Part shown: piece after piece, positions 8,766-17,264 of the stretch
Layout of the letters: each line of letters opens with the position of its first letter
Numbering within the stretch: position 1 is the stretch's first letter
Source of the DNA: Streptomyces exfoliatus
Lineage (GTDB): Bacteria; Actinomycetota; Actinomycetes; Streptomycetales; Streptomycetaceae
DNA length: 64,000 nt
Assembly: GCF_000725545.1 (NCBI RefSeq)
Contig: NZ_JNZP01000026.1
Coordinates: 18,731-82,730, forward strand
Reading direction: 5' to 3'
The notes under the pieces: model-generated
What the model saw: only the letters and a program-made list of their open reading frames with translations
Told to the model about the DNA's origin: nothing
The model's database searches: none
Made by a program: the position numbers and the translations under genes

Positions 8766-9188
8766 TCAGGCGATCGACGCGGAGACGATCGCGGAGACCG
8801 CCAGGTTGCAGGAGGCGGTCACCCAGACCGCCGGGTGCGGTTCGGGGTCGACCAGGGTGGCGCCCAGCTTCCCCGGCGTGACCAGGTCCACGACCAGGAA
8901 CGCGACGGCCATCATCACCAGGCCGAGGAGTCCGAAGGCGGCCGTGGACACGAGGCCCTTGCCGAAGTTGTCGTACGTCGTCCAGATCGAGGTGAAGACG
9001 ATGCCGCCGATGCCGAGGAGGGCCGAGCTGAGCAGGGTCGCGGCGTTGCGGTTGCGGTCCTCCCAGATCTGGCGCCCGAGCTTCCCGGGGGTCAGCAGGT
9101 CCACGAGCACGATGCCGAGGATCAGCAGGACCACGCCCAGGGCGCCGTAGGCGCCGGCCCGGCCGAGGCCGTTGACGATGTCGCTCAT
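8766..9188 (-). CDS. DUF350-family membrane protein
   Basis: 140 residues from the ATG at 9188 (MSDIVNGLGRAGAY). Four hydrophobic segments in two pseudo-repeats are visible: GALGVVLLILGIVLVDLLTPG with GRQIWEDRNRNAATLLSSALLGIG, then GLLGLVMMAVAFLVVDLVTPG with ASCNLAVSAIVSASIA. The twice-repeated VDL(L/V)TPGKLG is the DUF350 hallmark; this family includes YjfL-like inner-membrane proteins of unknown function. It is a stand-alone gene behind the terminator of the upstream HdeD-like gene, and convergent with the WGR operon. Confidence 0.85.
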   Translation of the reverse strand: MSDIVNGLGRAGAYGALGVVLLILGIVLVDLLTPGKLGRQIWEDRNRNAATLLSSALLGIGGIVFTSIWTTYDNFGKGLVSTAAFGLLGLVMMAVAFLVVDLVTPGKLGATLVDPEPHPAVWVTASCNLAVSAIVSASIA

Positions 9189-9261
9189 GGTGTGCGGGCT
9201 CCGCAAAGGTCACGATCACGGGGGATCGGTGGTCAAGGACCGGCAAAATGTAGCGCACGCG

Positions 9262-9314
9262 TCAACAGCGCCCGCCGCCCGCCCGGGAATCGGGCGGGCG
9301 GCGGGCGCTGTTGA
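9262..9314 (-). terminator. Long perfect hairpin terminator
   Basis: A 24-bp perfect stem (9262-9285 with 9291-9314) and a 5-base loop GGAAT, starting 9 bases past the stop of the HdeD-like gene on the minus strand. It separates that gene from the DUF350 gene. Confidence 0.85.
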
Positions 9315-9323
9315 GCCGGTCCG

Positions 9324-9926
9324 TCAGGCCCCTGGCGGCAAGTCCTTCGCGCGCGAACGCACCCGGAAGGCCGTGACGATCTCGACCGCGCCGACGGCCA
9401 CGAGCCAGATCCCGCCGAGGAGGGCGAGTACCGCGGCGGACTCCAGCGGGGACACGATGAGCACCACGCCGGCGAGGGCGTTGACGATGCCGAGGAAGAC
9501 CTGCCAGCCGCGCGCCGGAACCGCGGGGTCGGAGGCCGCCGCGATGGTCTGGGTGATGCCGCGGAACAGCCAGCCGACGCCGATCCAGAGGGCCAGCAGC
9601 AGGACCGACTGCATCGCGCCCCGGAAGCAGAGCAGACCGAGCAGGATCGAGAAGGCGCCGCTGATGAAGGCCATGACCCGCAGGGCGGTGCTCGCGTGCG
9701 TGCCGAAGGCGGCGATCAGCTGCATCACGCCGCTGAACAGCAGGTAGAGACCGAAGAGCACACCGGCGACGACCAGGGAGGCGCCCGGCCAGACGAGGAC
9801 GAGCACACCGAGCACCAGCGACGCGATCCCCGCGACGAGCAGCGCCTGCCAGGCGGCGCCCGCGAGTACGCCCAGCGGGCCGGGCGGCACGTCCTGCCGA
9901 CGCGGGCGGTCATGAGTCTGAGTCAT
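9324..9926 (-). CDS. HdeD-family (DUF308) membrane protein
   Basis: 200 residues from the ATG at 9926. Six hydrophobic helices are arranged as three DUF308 hairpins: ALLVAGIASLVLGVLVLVWP, VVAGVLFGLYLLFSGVMQLI, FISGAFSILLGLLCF, VLLLALWIGVGWLFRGI, IVNALAGVVLIVSP and AVLALLGGIWLVAVGAVEIV. The first 25 residues are a polar cytosolic tail (MTQTHDRPRRQDVPPG). HdeD relatives are linked to acid and other stress in enterobacteria; function in actinomycetes is not known. Monocistronic on the evidence of the hairpin just after its stop. Confidence 0.85.
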   Translation of the reverse strand: MTQTHDRPRRQDVPPGPLGVLAGAAWQALLVAGIASLVLGVLVLVWPGASLVVAGVLFGLYLLFSGVMQLIAAFGTHASTALRVMAFISGAFSILLGLLCFRGAMQSVLLLALWIGVGWLFRGITQTIAAASDPAVPARGWQVFLGIVNALAGVVLIVSPLESAAVLALLGGIWLVAVGAVEIVTAFRVRSRAKDLPPGA

Positions 9927-9983
9927 GGACGGTCGACGTCCTTTCGTTCCGGGAGAGGGCGAGGGAGGGAGTGGCCTGAGGGG

Positions 9984-11363
9984 TCAGCCGGGGTGAGCGA
10001 AGCGGCTGAGGAAGAGCGCCTCGGCGAGCGCCATGTGCTCGATCTCGGAGGGGTCGACGCTCTCGTTGGGCGCGTGGATGAGACAGCCGGGCTCCTCGAC
10101 GCCGATCAGGGCGATCTCCGCGGCGGGGAACCGTTCGGCGAGCACGTTGCACAGCGGGATCGAACCGCCCTGCCCCGAGCGGACCATGTCCTTCCCGTAC
10201 GCCTCCCGGAGCGCCGATGCGAGCGCCCGGTAGGCGGGGCCGTCGGTGCGCGCCCGGAAGGGCAGGCCCGCGCTCTCCGGCTCCACCTCCACCCGGGCGC
10301 CCCACGGGGCGGCCGAGGCCAGATGGTCGGCGAGGGCACGCCGGGCCTCCTCGGCGTCGACGCCCGGCGGGATCCGCAGGCTGACCCGGGCGCTCACCCG
10401 CGCCTGTACCGCGGCCGAGGAGCCCACCACCGGCGGGCAGTCGATGCCGAGGACGGTGACGGCGGGCCTGGCCCACAGCTCGTCGGCGACCGTGCCCGTA
10501 CCGACGAGGGACACGCCGTCGAGGACGCCCGCATCGGCACGGAACTGTTCGGCCGGGTAGTCCACTCCGTCCCAGACGCCGCCGGTGGCCAGTCCCTTGA
10601 TCGTGGTGCCGCCGTGTTCGTCACGGAGGCTGTCGAGGATCCGGACCAGTGCGGCCAGGGCGTCGGGCGCGGGGCCGCCGAACATGCCGGAGTGCATCGC
10701 GCCCTTGAGGGTGGAGACGGTCACGACGACGGTCACGAGACCGCGCAGCGAGGTGGTGGCGGTGGGAAGGCCACGGGCGAAGTTGCCCGTGTCACAGATC
10801 AACAGGGCGTCCGCGGCGAAGAGTTCGGGCTGCAGCGGTACGAGTTGCTCCAAGCCTCCGGTCCCCTGCTCCTCCGAACCCTCCGCCACGAACTTGATGT
10901 TCACGGGGAAGCCCCGGCCCTCCGCGCCGCCGAGCGCCCGCAGCGCCGTGAGGTGCATGGCGACGTTGCCCTTGCAGTCGGCGGCGCCGCGTCCGAACCA
11001 GCGCCCGTCGCGCTCCGTGAGCTCGAAGGGCGGCGTCTCCCAGGCGGCGTCGTCCAGCGGCGGCTGCACGTCGTAGTGGCAGTACAGGAGCACGGTGGGC
11101 GCGCCCTCGGGTCCCGGTGCGTGCCCCACGACGGCGTCCGAACCGTCGGGGGTCGTCACCCGCCGCATGTCGCGGAGCCCCGCCTCGGTGAAGGCCCGTA
11201 CGAGGAAGTCGGCCGCCCTCGCGCACTCCTCGGGCGGGAACTGGCGCGGATCCGCGACGGAGCGCATCGCCACGAGTGCGGTCAGGTCCTCCTTCGCCCG
11301 GGGCATCAGCGCCCGGACCTTCTCCCGCAGGGCTGCGGTCGCGGTGGACTCGGCAGCGGTCAT
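9984..11363 (-). CDS. M20-family dipeptidase/peptidase
   Basis: 459 residues, typical for M20/M25/M40 dinuclear-zinc peptidases of the CNDP/PepV-like dipeptidase group. Metal and catalytic blocks are LLYCHYDVQPPLDD (zinc His and catalytic Asp), FGRGAADCKGN (bridging Asp), VAEGSEEQGTGG (catalytic Glu and zinc Glu), LLICDTGNF (zinc Asp), and the final LIHAPNESVD His ligand. A dimerisation domain lies between about 190 and 310. No signal peptide, so cytosolic peptide turnover is likely. It is divergent from doxX-like across a 223-bp gap that is A+T-richer around 11430-11480 and probably holds both promoters. Confidence 0.9.
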   Translation of the reverse strand: MTAAESTATAALREKVRALMPRAKEDLTALVAMRSVADPRQFPPEECARAADFLVRAFTEAGLRDMRRVTTPDGSDAVVGHAPGPEGAPTVLLYCHYDVQPPLDDAAWETPPFELTERDGRWFGRGAADCKGNVAMHLTALRALGGAEGRGFPVNIKFVAEGSEEQGTGGLEQLVPLQPELFAADALLICDTGNFARGLPTATTSLRGLVTVVVTVSTLKGAMHSGMFGGPAPDALAALVRILDSLRDEHGGTTIKGLATGGVWDGVDYPAEQFRADAGVLDGVSLVGTGTVADELWARPAVTVLGIDCPPVVGSSAAVQARVSARVSLRIPPGVDAEEARRALADHLASAAPWGARVEVEPESAGLPFRARTDGPAYRALASALREAYGKDMVRSGQGGSIPLCNVLAERFPAAEIALIGVEEPGCLIHAPNESVDPSEIEHMALAEALFLSRFAHPG

Positions 11364-11586
11364 GCGTACCCACTTCCCTCGGGCCGCTCGGGGGCGTGGC
11401 GCGTGAAGCCCCCGGCGGCTACGGCCCTCCCACTAAAGCAATGGTGGACAAACGTCGCAAAAGGTGACTCGTACGGCGTATCCACTTGGTGCTCCGAGGG
11501 GCGCGTCCGGGACAGGGCGACGACAGTGGACGGCGTACGTGCCCCCCGTTCGTCCCGCTCGTCCGCCCTCTGCACTGGAGAAACAC

Positions 11587-12129
11587 ATGGGTCACCTCAA
11601 CCGACGCGATCTCGGGCTCCTCGTGCTGCGGGTCGGCACCGGCGCCGTGCTCGCCGCCCACGGCAGCCAGAAGCTCTTCGGCTGGTTCGGCGGCGGTGGC
11701 ATCGAGGGCACCACCAAGGCCATGGAGGCCATGGGCTTCCGGCCCGGCCGGGAGAGCGCCGTCGCGGCCGGTCTCGGCGAGGCGGGCGGCGGAGTCCTGC
11801 TGGCCCTCGGCCTCGCCACCCCCGCAGCCGGCGCCGCGGCCGCGGGGGCCATGGCCGGCGCCGTCGCCGTCCACGCGCCGGCCGGCTTCTTCGCCCAGAG
11901 CGGCGGCTACGAGTACCCGGCGTTCCTCGGCTTCGTCGCAGCCGCGATCGGCGTCGCGGGCGCCGGACGGTACTCCCTCGACCACGCCACCGGACATGTC
12001 GTCGACCGCCCCTGGGTGGTGGCGACCGCCTTCGTCGGCACCGCGCTCGCCGCCGCGGCCGTGGTCGGCCGCCGCGCGGAGGAGCAGGCCGCGGCCGCGG
12101 ACGCGGCACCGGAGCCGGAACCCGCGTAA
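11587..12129 (+). CDS. DoxX-family membrane protein
   Basis: 180 residues from the ATG at 11587, with CTGGAG as RBS 8 bases upstream. The family start LGLLVLRVGTGAVLAAHGSQKLFGWFGG is clear, and four membrane helices follow (about 8-28, 58-76, 78-98 and 140-160). DoxX proteins are small integral membrane subunits of quinone-linked oxidoreductases or redox homeostasis complexes; the bacterial role is not settled. The last 20 residues are Ala/Glu-rich (EEQAAAADAAPEPEPA), probably a soluble tail. Followed 57 bp later by opcA. Confidence 0.85.
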   Translation: MGHLNRRDLGLLVLRVGTGAVLAAHGSQKLFGWFGGGGIEGTTKAMEAMGFRPGRESAVAAGLGEAGGGVLLALGLATPAAGAAAAGAMAGAVAVHAPAGFFAQSGGYEYPAFLGFVAAAIGVAGAGRYSLDHATGHVVDRPWVVATAFVGTALAAAAVVGRRAEEQAAAADAAPEPEPA

Positions 12130-12186
12130 CGCGTCGACCGCCGGGGAGGGTTAGGCTCGCCGCAGAGGAAGGGACGGCCGCCGCGC

Positions 12187-13098
12187 ATGAAGATCGATCT
12201 GACGGACACCGACTCCAGCAAGATCAACAAAGCGATCCTTAAGGGCCGCAGGGCCGTCGGCACACCCGCCGTCGGCGCCGTGCTCACCCTCGTCGTCGTC
12301 ACGGACGAGGAGAACGCCTACGACGCGGTCAGGGCCGCCAACGACGCCTCACGGGAACACCCCTCCCGCACCCTCGTCGTCATCAAGCGCCACGCCCGCT
12401 CACCCCGCGAACGCCACGAGACCCGGCTCGACGCCGAGGTCCGGCTCGGCACCGACGCGGGCTCGGGCGAGACGGTCCTGCTCCGGCTCCACGGCGAACT
12501 CGGCGCCCGCGCCGACTCCGTGGTCCTGCCGCTGCTGCTGCCCGACGCCCCCGTCGTCGTCTGGTGGCCCGTGGACGCCCCTGAGGTGCCCTCCAAGGAC
12601 CCGCTGGGCTCGCTGGCGCAGCGCCGCATCACCGACATGTACGCGGTCGAGGACCCCCTCGCCGCCCTGGAGACCCGGGCCGCCTCCTACGCCCCCGGTG
12701 ACACGGACCTCGCCTGGACCCGGCTCACCCCCTGGCGCTCGATGCTGGCCGCCGCGCTCGACCAGGCACCGCTGGCCGTGACCTCGGCCGCCGTCGAGAG
12801 CGAGGCGGAGAACCCCAGCGCCGAACTCCTCGCCCGCTGGATCGAGGTCCGGCTCGGGGTCCCCGTCGACCGGATCGTCACCGACGGCCCCGTCGTCACG
12901 GCCGTCCGCATGGGCACGGCGGACGGCGAGATCCGCATCGACCGGCCCGAGGGCCCGGTCGCCAGGCTGGAGATCCCCGGCCAGCCCGGCCGGGTACTCG
13001 CCCTGAAGGTGCGCAGCACCGCCGAGCTGATCGCGGAGGAACTGCGCCGCCTCGACCCCGACGACGCCTACGCGGCCGCCCTGCGGGGCCGCGCCTGA
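12187..13098 (+). CDS. opcA: Glucose-6-phosphate dehydrogenase assembly protein OpcA
   Basis: 303 residues, close to family length. Diagnostic features are the N-terminal MKIDLTDTDSSKINKAIL, the AVLTLVVVTDEENAYDAV strand, PLLLPDAPVVVWWPVDAP, and SLAQRRITDMYAVEDP. OpcA binds and allosterically activates glucose-6-phosphate dehydrogenase (Zwf) at the head of the oxidative pentose phosphate pathway. In streptomycetes it normally sits directly after zwf, and here it does not: the neighbours are DoxX and an acetyl esterase. It may be a second copy or a relocated one. The stop codon lies in a 14-bp tandem repeat shared with the intergenic region. Confidence 0.88.
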   Translation: MKIDLTDTDSSKINKAILKGRRAVGTPAVGAVLTLVVVTDEENAYDAVRAANDASREHPSRTLVVIKRHARSPRERHETRLDAEVRLGTDAGSGETVLLRLHGELGARADSVVLPLLLPDAPVVVWWPVDAPEVPSKDPLGSLAQRRITDMYAVEDPLAALETRAASYAPGDTDLAWTRLTPWRSMLAAALDQAPLAVTSAAVESEAENPSAELLARWIEVRLGVPVDRIVTDGPVVTAVRMGTADGEIRIDRPEGPVARLEIPGQPGRVLALKVRSTAELIAEELRRLDPDDAYAAALRGRA

Positions 13099-13148
13099 CC
13101 TCGGCGACAGGACCTCGGCGACAGGACCTCGGCGACAGGACCTCGGCG
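13097..13148 (+). repeat. 14-bp tandem repeat over the opcA stop
   Basis: Three full copies and one partial copy of GACCTCGGCGACAG in direct tandem. The first copy contains two bases of the opcA stop codon, so the repeat begins exactly at the 3' end of the gene. It fills the space to the convergent esterase. It looks like slippage-made sequence; no hairpin is formed. Confidence 0.85.
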
Positions 13149-13156
13149 CGGCGGGA

Positions 13157-14131
13157 TCAGCCGCGCCGCAGCCTCCCCGGCAGCCAGCGGAGCTGGGCCG
13201 CCTGCTGGAAGGCGCCGCCGCCCTCGTGGTCGTTGAAGTCGTAGACCTCGATGGCCTTGTCGTCCTCGCCGTACGCGTTGAACGCCGCGAACACCGTCGA
13301 CGGCGGACACGTCAGGTCCTCGAGGGCCGTCGAGAACAGGGCCGGGGCCGTGGCGCGGGCCGCGAAGTGGACCCCGTCGAAGTAGGCCAGCGTCTCCTGG
13401 ACCTGCCGCACCCGGCCGCGGTGCGTCTTCAGGTAGTTGCCGATCTCGCGGTACGGAGGACGGTCCGTGACCGTCGTCGCCCGCGGGAAGTCGCACAGGA
13501 ACGGCACGTCCGGCGCCACCGCCACCAGGTTCCGTACCAGCCCCGCCACGGCCAGCGTGATCCCGCCGCCCTGGCTGACACCGGTCACCGCCGTGCGGCT
13601 CGCGTCCACCAGCGGGTGCGAGCGGGCGGCCTCCACGGCACGGACCGCGTCGGTGAAGAGCCGCCGGTAGTAGTAGGTGTACGGATCCTCCACGCCGCGC
13701 GTCATGAAGCCGGGGAACGACGGCGCGCTGCCCACGGGATCCGGCGTGTCACCGGTCGCCCAGCCACTGCCCTGCCCGCGCGTGTCCATCACGAAGTGGG
13801 CGAAACCGGCCGACGCCCAGAGCAGATGGGTGTGCGGAAGCCCGCGCCCACCGCCGTACCCGAGGAACTCCACCACCACGGGCAGCGGCTCGGACGTACC
13901 GGCGGGCAGCAGGAACCAGCCCTGCACGGGCTGTCCGTCGAAGCCGGCGAAGGTCACGTCGAACGCGTCGACCGTGGAGAGCCCCGTCGGGACGGGCTCG
14001 AAGCGGGCGCCCAACTCGTGCGTCCGTGCCTCGCCGAGGGTCTTCGCCCAGAAGACGTCGAAGTCCTCCGGTTCCACGGACGCGCTGCGGTACGTGCGGA
14101 GTTGGTCGAGGGGCATGTCGAACTGGGTCAT
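13157..14131 (-). CDS. Acetylxylan esterase / cephalosporin-C deacetylase (CE7)
   Basis: 324 residues from the ATG at 14131; a GTG two codons upstream is also possible. It is an alpha/beta hydrolase with CE7 features: MPLDQLRTYRS start, FDVTFAGFDGQPVQGWFLLP, the oxyanion region VEFLGYGGGRGLP, the RGQGSGW motif, nucleophile GVSQGGG, and the C-terminal HEGGG catalytic His. CE7 enzymes remove acetyl groups from xylo-oligosaccharides or cephalosporin C in the cytosol. No signal peptide, in agreement. With xylB and the ROK gene 10 kb away it may serve xylan use, but it is not in an operon with them. Confidence 0.9.
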   Translation of the reverse strand: MTQFDMPLDQLRTYRSASVEPEDFDVFWAKTLGEARTHELGARFEPVPTGLSTVDAFDVTFAGFDGQPVQGWFLLPAGTSEPLPVVVEFLGYGGGRGLPHTHLLWASAGFAHFVMDTRGQGSGWATGDTPDPVGSAPSFPGFMTRGVEDPYTYYYRRLFTDAVRAVEAARSHPLVDASRTAVTGVSQGGGITLAVAGLVRNLVAVAPDVPFLCDFPRATTVTDRPPYREIGNYLKTHRGRVRQVQETLAYFDGVHFAARATAPALFSTALEDLTCPPSTVFAAFNAYGEDDKAIEVYDFNDHEGGGAFQQAAQLRWLPGRLRRG

Positions 14132-14378
14132 GAACACCGCCTGGGAAGTCGCCTGGTGAGAGAGTCACGTTCGAAATGTCGACCGGTCGTGCCCGGCCCT
14201 CGCCACCCTACGTGGAGCCGCTCGGAGCGCGTCGGTCACATCGGGCACCCCGTCACGCATCCGTCAGACATCGGTCTCCGCCGCGTTGTCGCCGGTCGGA
14301 GCGGTCTCCGTGGCATCCTCGGACGAATCGCCCACAGCGCGAACGACTGTGGCGCCTCGTCCTGCGCGGAGGGACACC

Positions 14379-14660
14379 ATGCTCATCAGCCACGCCGTAC
14401 GTCACCACATCCTTCGGGTGACGCTCCACCGCGACCTGGACGTCACCAACCGGGCCGCCGGCGCCCTCCAGATCCAGGCTCTGGTCCAGGCGCACCGCCC
14501 CGTCCGCGTGGTCATCACCGTCCCGACCGCCGACCCCACCCCTGCCACCCTCAGCACCCTCGCCCGCGCCCACCGTATGTGCGCGAGCCTCGGCATCCCC
14601 CTCTCGCTCAGCGGCGCGAGCGCACGCACCCGTCGCCTCCTGGACGTGACCGCCGAGTGA
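14379..14660 (+). CDS. Small STAS-like protein without phosphosite
   Basis: 93 residues from the ATG at 14379, preceded by GCGGAGGGA as RBS. The pattern of strand (HHILRVTLHRDLDVTNR), helix and strand (PVRVVITVPTADPT), then helix (RAHRMCASLGIPLSLSG) fits a STAS/anti-sigma-antagonist fold. The D-S-S/T-G phosphorylation loop is replaced by PTPATL, so normal partner-switch phosphorylation is unlikely. It stands 72 bp before a SpoIIE phosphatase in the same direction and probably works with it. Family assignment is by fold pattern only. Confidence 0.6.
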   Translation: MLISHAVRHHILRVTLHRDLDVTNRAAGALQIQALVQAHRPVRVVITVPTADPTPATLSTLARAHRMCASLGIPLSLSGASARTRRLLDVTAE

Positions 14661-14732
14661 CCGGGGCCGCTGACCCCGGGAGGTCGTTCGGGTGACGAGT
14701 CGCAGCGGACATCCCTCGGAAGGGCGGCGCCC

Positions 14733-16457
14733 GTGAAGCATCTCCCTCCCGGTCGGGACGGGCACTGGCGGCTGGACCTCCGGGCCGTGGGCGAGCTGTT
14801 GGCCTCCCAGAGGGAGCGGATCGCCGCCTACGCCGACGTCCACCGGCCGCCGCCCCGTGCAGCCGCACGCCCGGCCGGCGAACCCCCGGCGCCGGTCCCG
14901 GACTCCGTGAGCGACCTCCTGGACGCCATGCCGATGGCGGCGATCCTGGTCAGGCCCGTACTCGCCGACGACGGCCGGATCGAGGACTTCCTGTACGTGG
15001 CGCGGAACGCGAGCGCCCGCGCCTACGCCGCCACGCACATCCCGCCCGGCTCCGTGCCGCCCTGGACCGGGCCGGTCGCACTGTTCGAGCCCTTTCCCGT
15101 CATGGAGCACACCGGACTTCCCCGCATGCTCGCCGACGCCCACCACGAGCGGGCCCCCCAGGGACCCGAGGCGGTGGAGTGGTTCGTCCCCCGCCCGGAC
15201 GGTCCTCCCGCCCGGCTGAGCAGCGAGGTCCACGTCGCCCCCTGCGGTGATGACCTCCTCGTCACCTGGGAACCGGGGCACCGCGTCCGTATGGCGAAAG
15301 CCGCCCAGAAACTGGTCAGGACCTGCTGGGCGGAGTGGAACCTCGCCGACGGCACCGTCGAGCCGTCCCTCGGCTTCGACTACGTCCTCGGCCTGGGCCG
15401 GACGGACCCCGCCCCCGACCTGCGAGGTCTCGCCTCCCTGGTCGCCGCCGACAGCCTGCCCGAGTTCTACGGCCTGCTCTACGACGTACTCCTTCGCAAA
15501 CGAAGCTCCTCGCGGGAGCTGCGCATGCGCGGTCCCGTCCAGCGGTTCATCCGCATGGTCGCCGAGCCGGTACGCCCCAAGGGCGGACCCGTATGGGCGG
15601 TGCGGGCCGTCCTCATCGACGTCAGCGACGACCACCGGCGCCGCGCCCTGGCACGGGCCGCCGACGAGGAGGCCCGCCGCCAGCGCTCACGCGCCGCGGC
15701 GCTGACCGAGGTCGCCGACGTGCTCCGCGACGCCGTCCTGCCCCGCTTCCAGGACGAGCTGGCCCCCTACGGTCTCGACGCCGCCGCCGTGTACCGGCCC
15801 GACCCCACCGGATCCGGTGTCGGCGGAGACTGGTACAAGGCCCGCAGGCTCCCCGACGGGCGGCTCCTGGTCGCGCTCGGCGACGCCCGCGGCCACGGCC
15901 TGGACGCGGTCACCCTCATGGCCAAGCTCCGCTACGCCCTCGCCGGCCTCGCCTATACCGAGGAGCCCGTGGAGGCGCTGACCCGCTGGCTGAACGAAGT
16001 CGCCTGCGACGACGGGATCGAGTCGACCGCCACCGCCGTCATCGCCCGCTACCACCCCGAACGGTCCCTGCTCCGCTGGACCTGCGCCGGCCATCCGCTG
16101 CCCGTCCTGCTGCGCGGAACGCGGGCCACGCAGCTCTCCGCCCCGCCCGGCGGCACCGGCCTGTCCCTGGGCGTGCTCCCGGGCACCACCTACACAGCGG
16201 CCGAGACCGTCCTCGCGGACGGCGACGTGATCCTGCTGTGCTCCGACGGCCTCATCGAACGCAGGGACACCGATCCCGACGAGGACACCGCCCGCCTCCT
16301 CGCCGCGGCGGAGCAGTGCGCGCGTGAGACGGCTCCGACGCACGGGCACGACGGGTTGCAGGCGTATGCCGAACGCCTCCTCGACCTGCTCGACGGCCCC
16401 CATCGCACCGACGACGCCACCCTTCTCGCCCTGCGCCGCGTCCCTCCGACACGGTGA
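14733..16457 (+). CDS. PAS/SpoIIE-type PP2C phosphatase
   Basis: 574 residues starting at the GTG at 14733 with TCGGAAGG upstream. The N-terminal half carries sensor-like regions: a PAS-like part from about 58 (VSDLLDAMPMAAILV) and a second from about 190. A SpoIIE/RsbU PP2C domain follows from about 320. All Mn/Mg-binding blocks are intact: GVGGDWYKA, ALGDARGHGLDA, LCSDGLIE and RTDDATLL. It should dephosphorylate a Ser-phosphorylated STAS antagonist and so activate a sigma factor. The STAS-like protein just upstream lacks a phosphosite, so the real substrate may lie elsewhere. No membrane helix. Confidence 0.88.
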   Translation: MKHLPPGRDGHWRLDLRAVGELLASQRERIAAYADVHRPPPRAAARPAGEPPAPVPDSVSDLLDAMPMAAILVRPVLADDGRIEDFLYVARNASARAYAATHIPPGSVPPWTGPVALFEPFPVMEHTGLPRMLADAHHERAPQGPEAVEWFVPRPDGPPARLSSEVHVAPCGDDLLVTWEPGHRVRMAKAAQKLVRTCWAEWNLADGTVEPSLGFDYVLGLGRTDPAPDLRGLASLVAADSLPEFYGLLYDVLLRKRSSSRELRMRGPVQRFIRMVAEPVRPKGGPVWAVRAVLIDVSDDHRRRALARAADEEARRQRSRAAALTEVADVLRDAVLPRFQDELAPYGLDAAAVYRPDPTGSGVGGDWYKARRLPDGRLLVALGDARGHGLDAVTLMAKLRYALAGLAYTEEPVEALTRWLNEVACDDGIESTATAVIARYHPERSLLRWTCAGHPLPVLLRGTRATQLSAPPGGTGLSLGVLPGTTYTAAETVLADGDVILLCSDGLIERRDTDPDEDTARLLAAAEQCARETAPTHGHDGLQAYAERLLDLLDGPHRTDDATLLALRRVPPTR

Positions 16458-16667
16458 CCCGCGGGCCCGCGCCGTCCGCACCCCGCCACCCCGTACCCGG
16501 AAGGGTTCATGGGGATTTCATCGGGCTTGCAGTGGCTCGGGGAAGAGTCGGCGGCGTAGGACCGGGCCCGTGCCGCAAGGCGTCGCGGGCACCCGGCGCA
16601 CGCAACGTGCGGCCCTGAGGTCGACTCCGGCCGGGGGCCGGACCACACCTGACCCACGGGGAACACC

Positions 16668-17210
16668 TTGAAGATCCGGCCGAAGCACACCGCCCTGATC
16701 GCCCTGGCCGCTGTCGTCCTCACCGCCTGCTCCTCCGAACAGGAGCTCTCGTACGGCGGAAAGGCCACCGGCGACGACCTCGAAGTGACCGTCCTGAGGG
16801 TGGAACAGGGCAGTGCCGGCGACCTGTCGGTACTGCAGAACCCCGATCGGTATGCCGGCCGGACGCCCTACTACGTCCACTACCGCGTCACCAAGACCGC
16901 GGACGGCGCGGCCAAGTGGCCCGACCTCGACGTCGTGGGCGATGACGGGCGACTCACGTATCTGAGCATCGGGCCCGGTTTCCCCACCCCGACCGTCGAC
17001 GCGGACGGCGACGTCACGATGGAGACGGCGCCGGAGTTCACGGCGTGCACCGCCGATGACACGGACCAGAAGGTCTTCGACAGCGCCCCGAAGGGCCAGA
17101 GTTACACATCGTGCGGCGTCTACCTCACCGATGAGGGCGAGAAGGGACCGTCCCGGGTCGAGTGGCTGCCTGAATCCCGTAAGGGCCACCCGATCGCCGT
17201 CTGGAAGTAA
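16668..17210 (+). CDS. Putative lipoprotein
   Basis: 180 residues starting at the TTG at 16668 (RBS ACGGGGAA). A lipoprotein signal is clear: MKIRPKHTALIALAAVVLTAC with lipobox LTAC, giving lipidated Cys21. The mature part resembles DUF4352-type immunoglobulin-like extracellular domains (GKATGDDLEVTVLRVEQG, then PYYVHYRVTKTADG), and two further Cys (in FTACTADD and YTSCGVYL) could form a disulfide. Function unknown; it is exposed on the outer face of the membrane. The propeller protein starts 54 bp downstream in the same direction. Confidence 0.8.
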   Translation: MKIRPKHTALIALAAVVLTACSSEQELSYGGKATGDDLEVTVLRVEQGSAGDLSVLQNPDRYAGRTPYYVHYRVTKTADGAAKWPDLDVVGDDGRLTYLSIGPGFPTPTVDADGDVTMETAPEFTACTADDTDQKVFDSAPKGQSYTSCGVYLTDEGEKGPSRVEWLPESRKGHPIAVWK

Positions 17211-17264
17211 CGCCGTAGACCCGTTCCACGGGGAGGCCGCTCGCATCGTCGTAGGGGGAACCGC

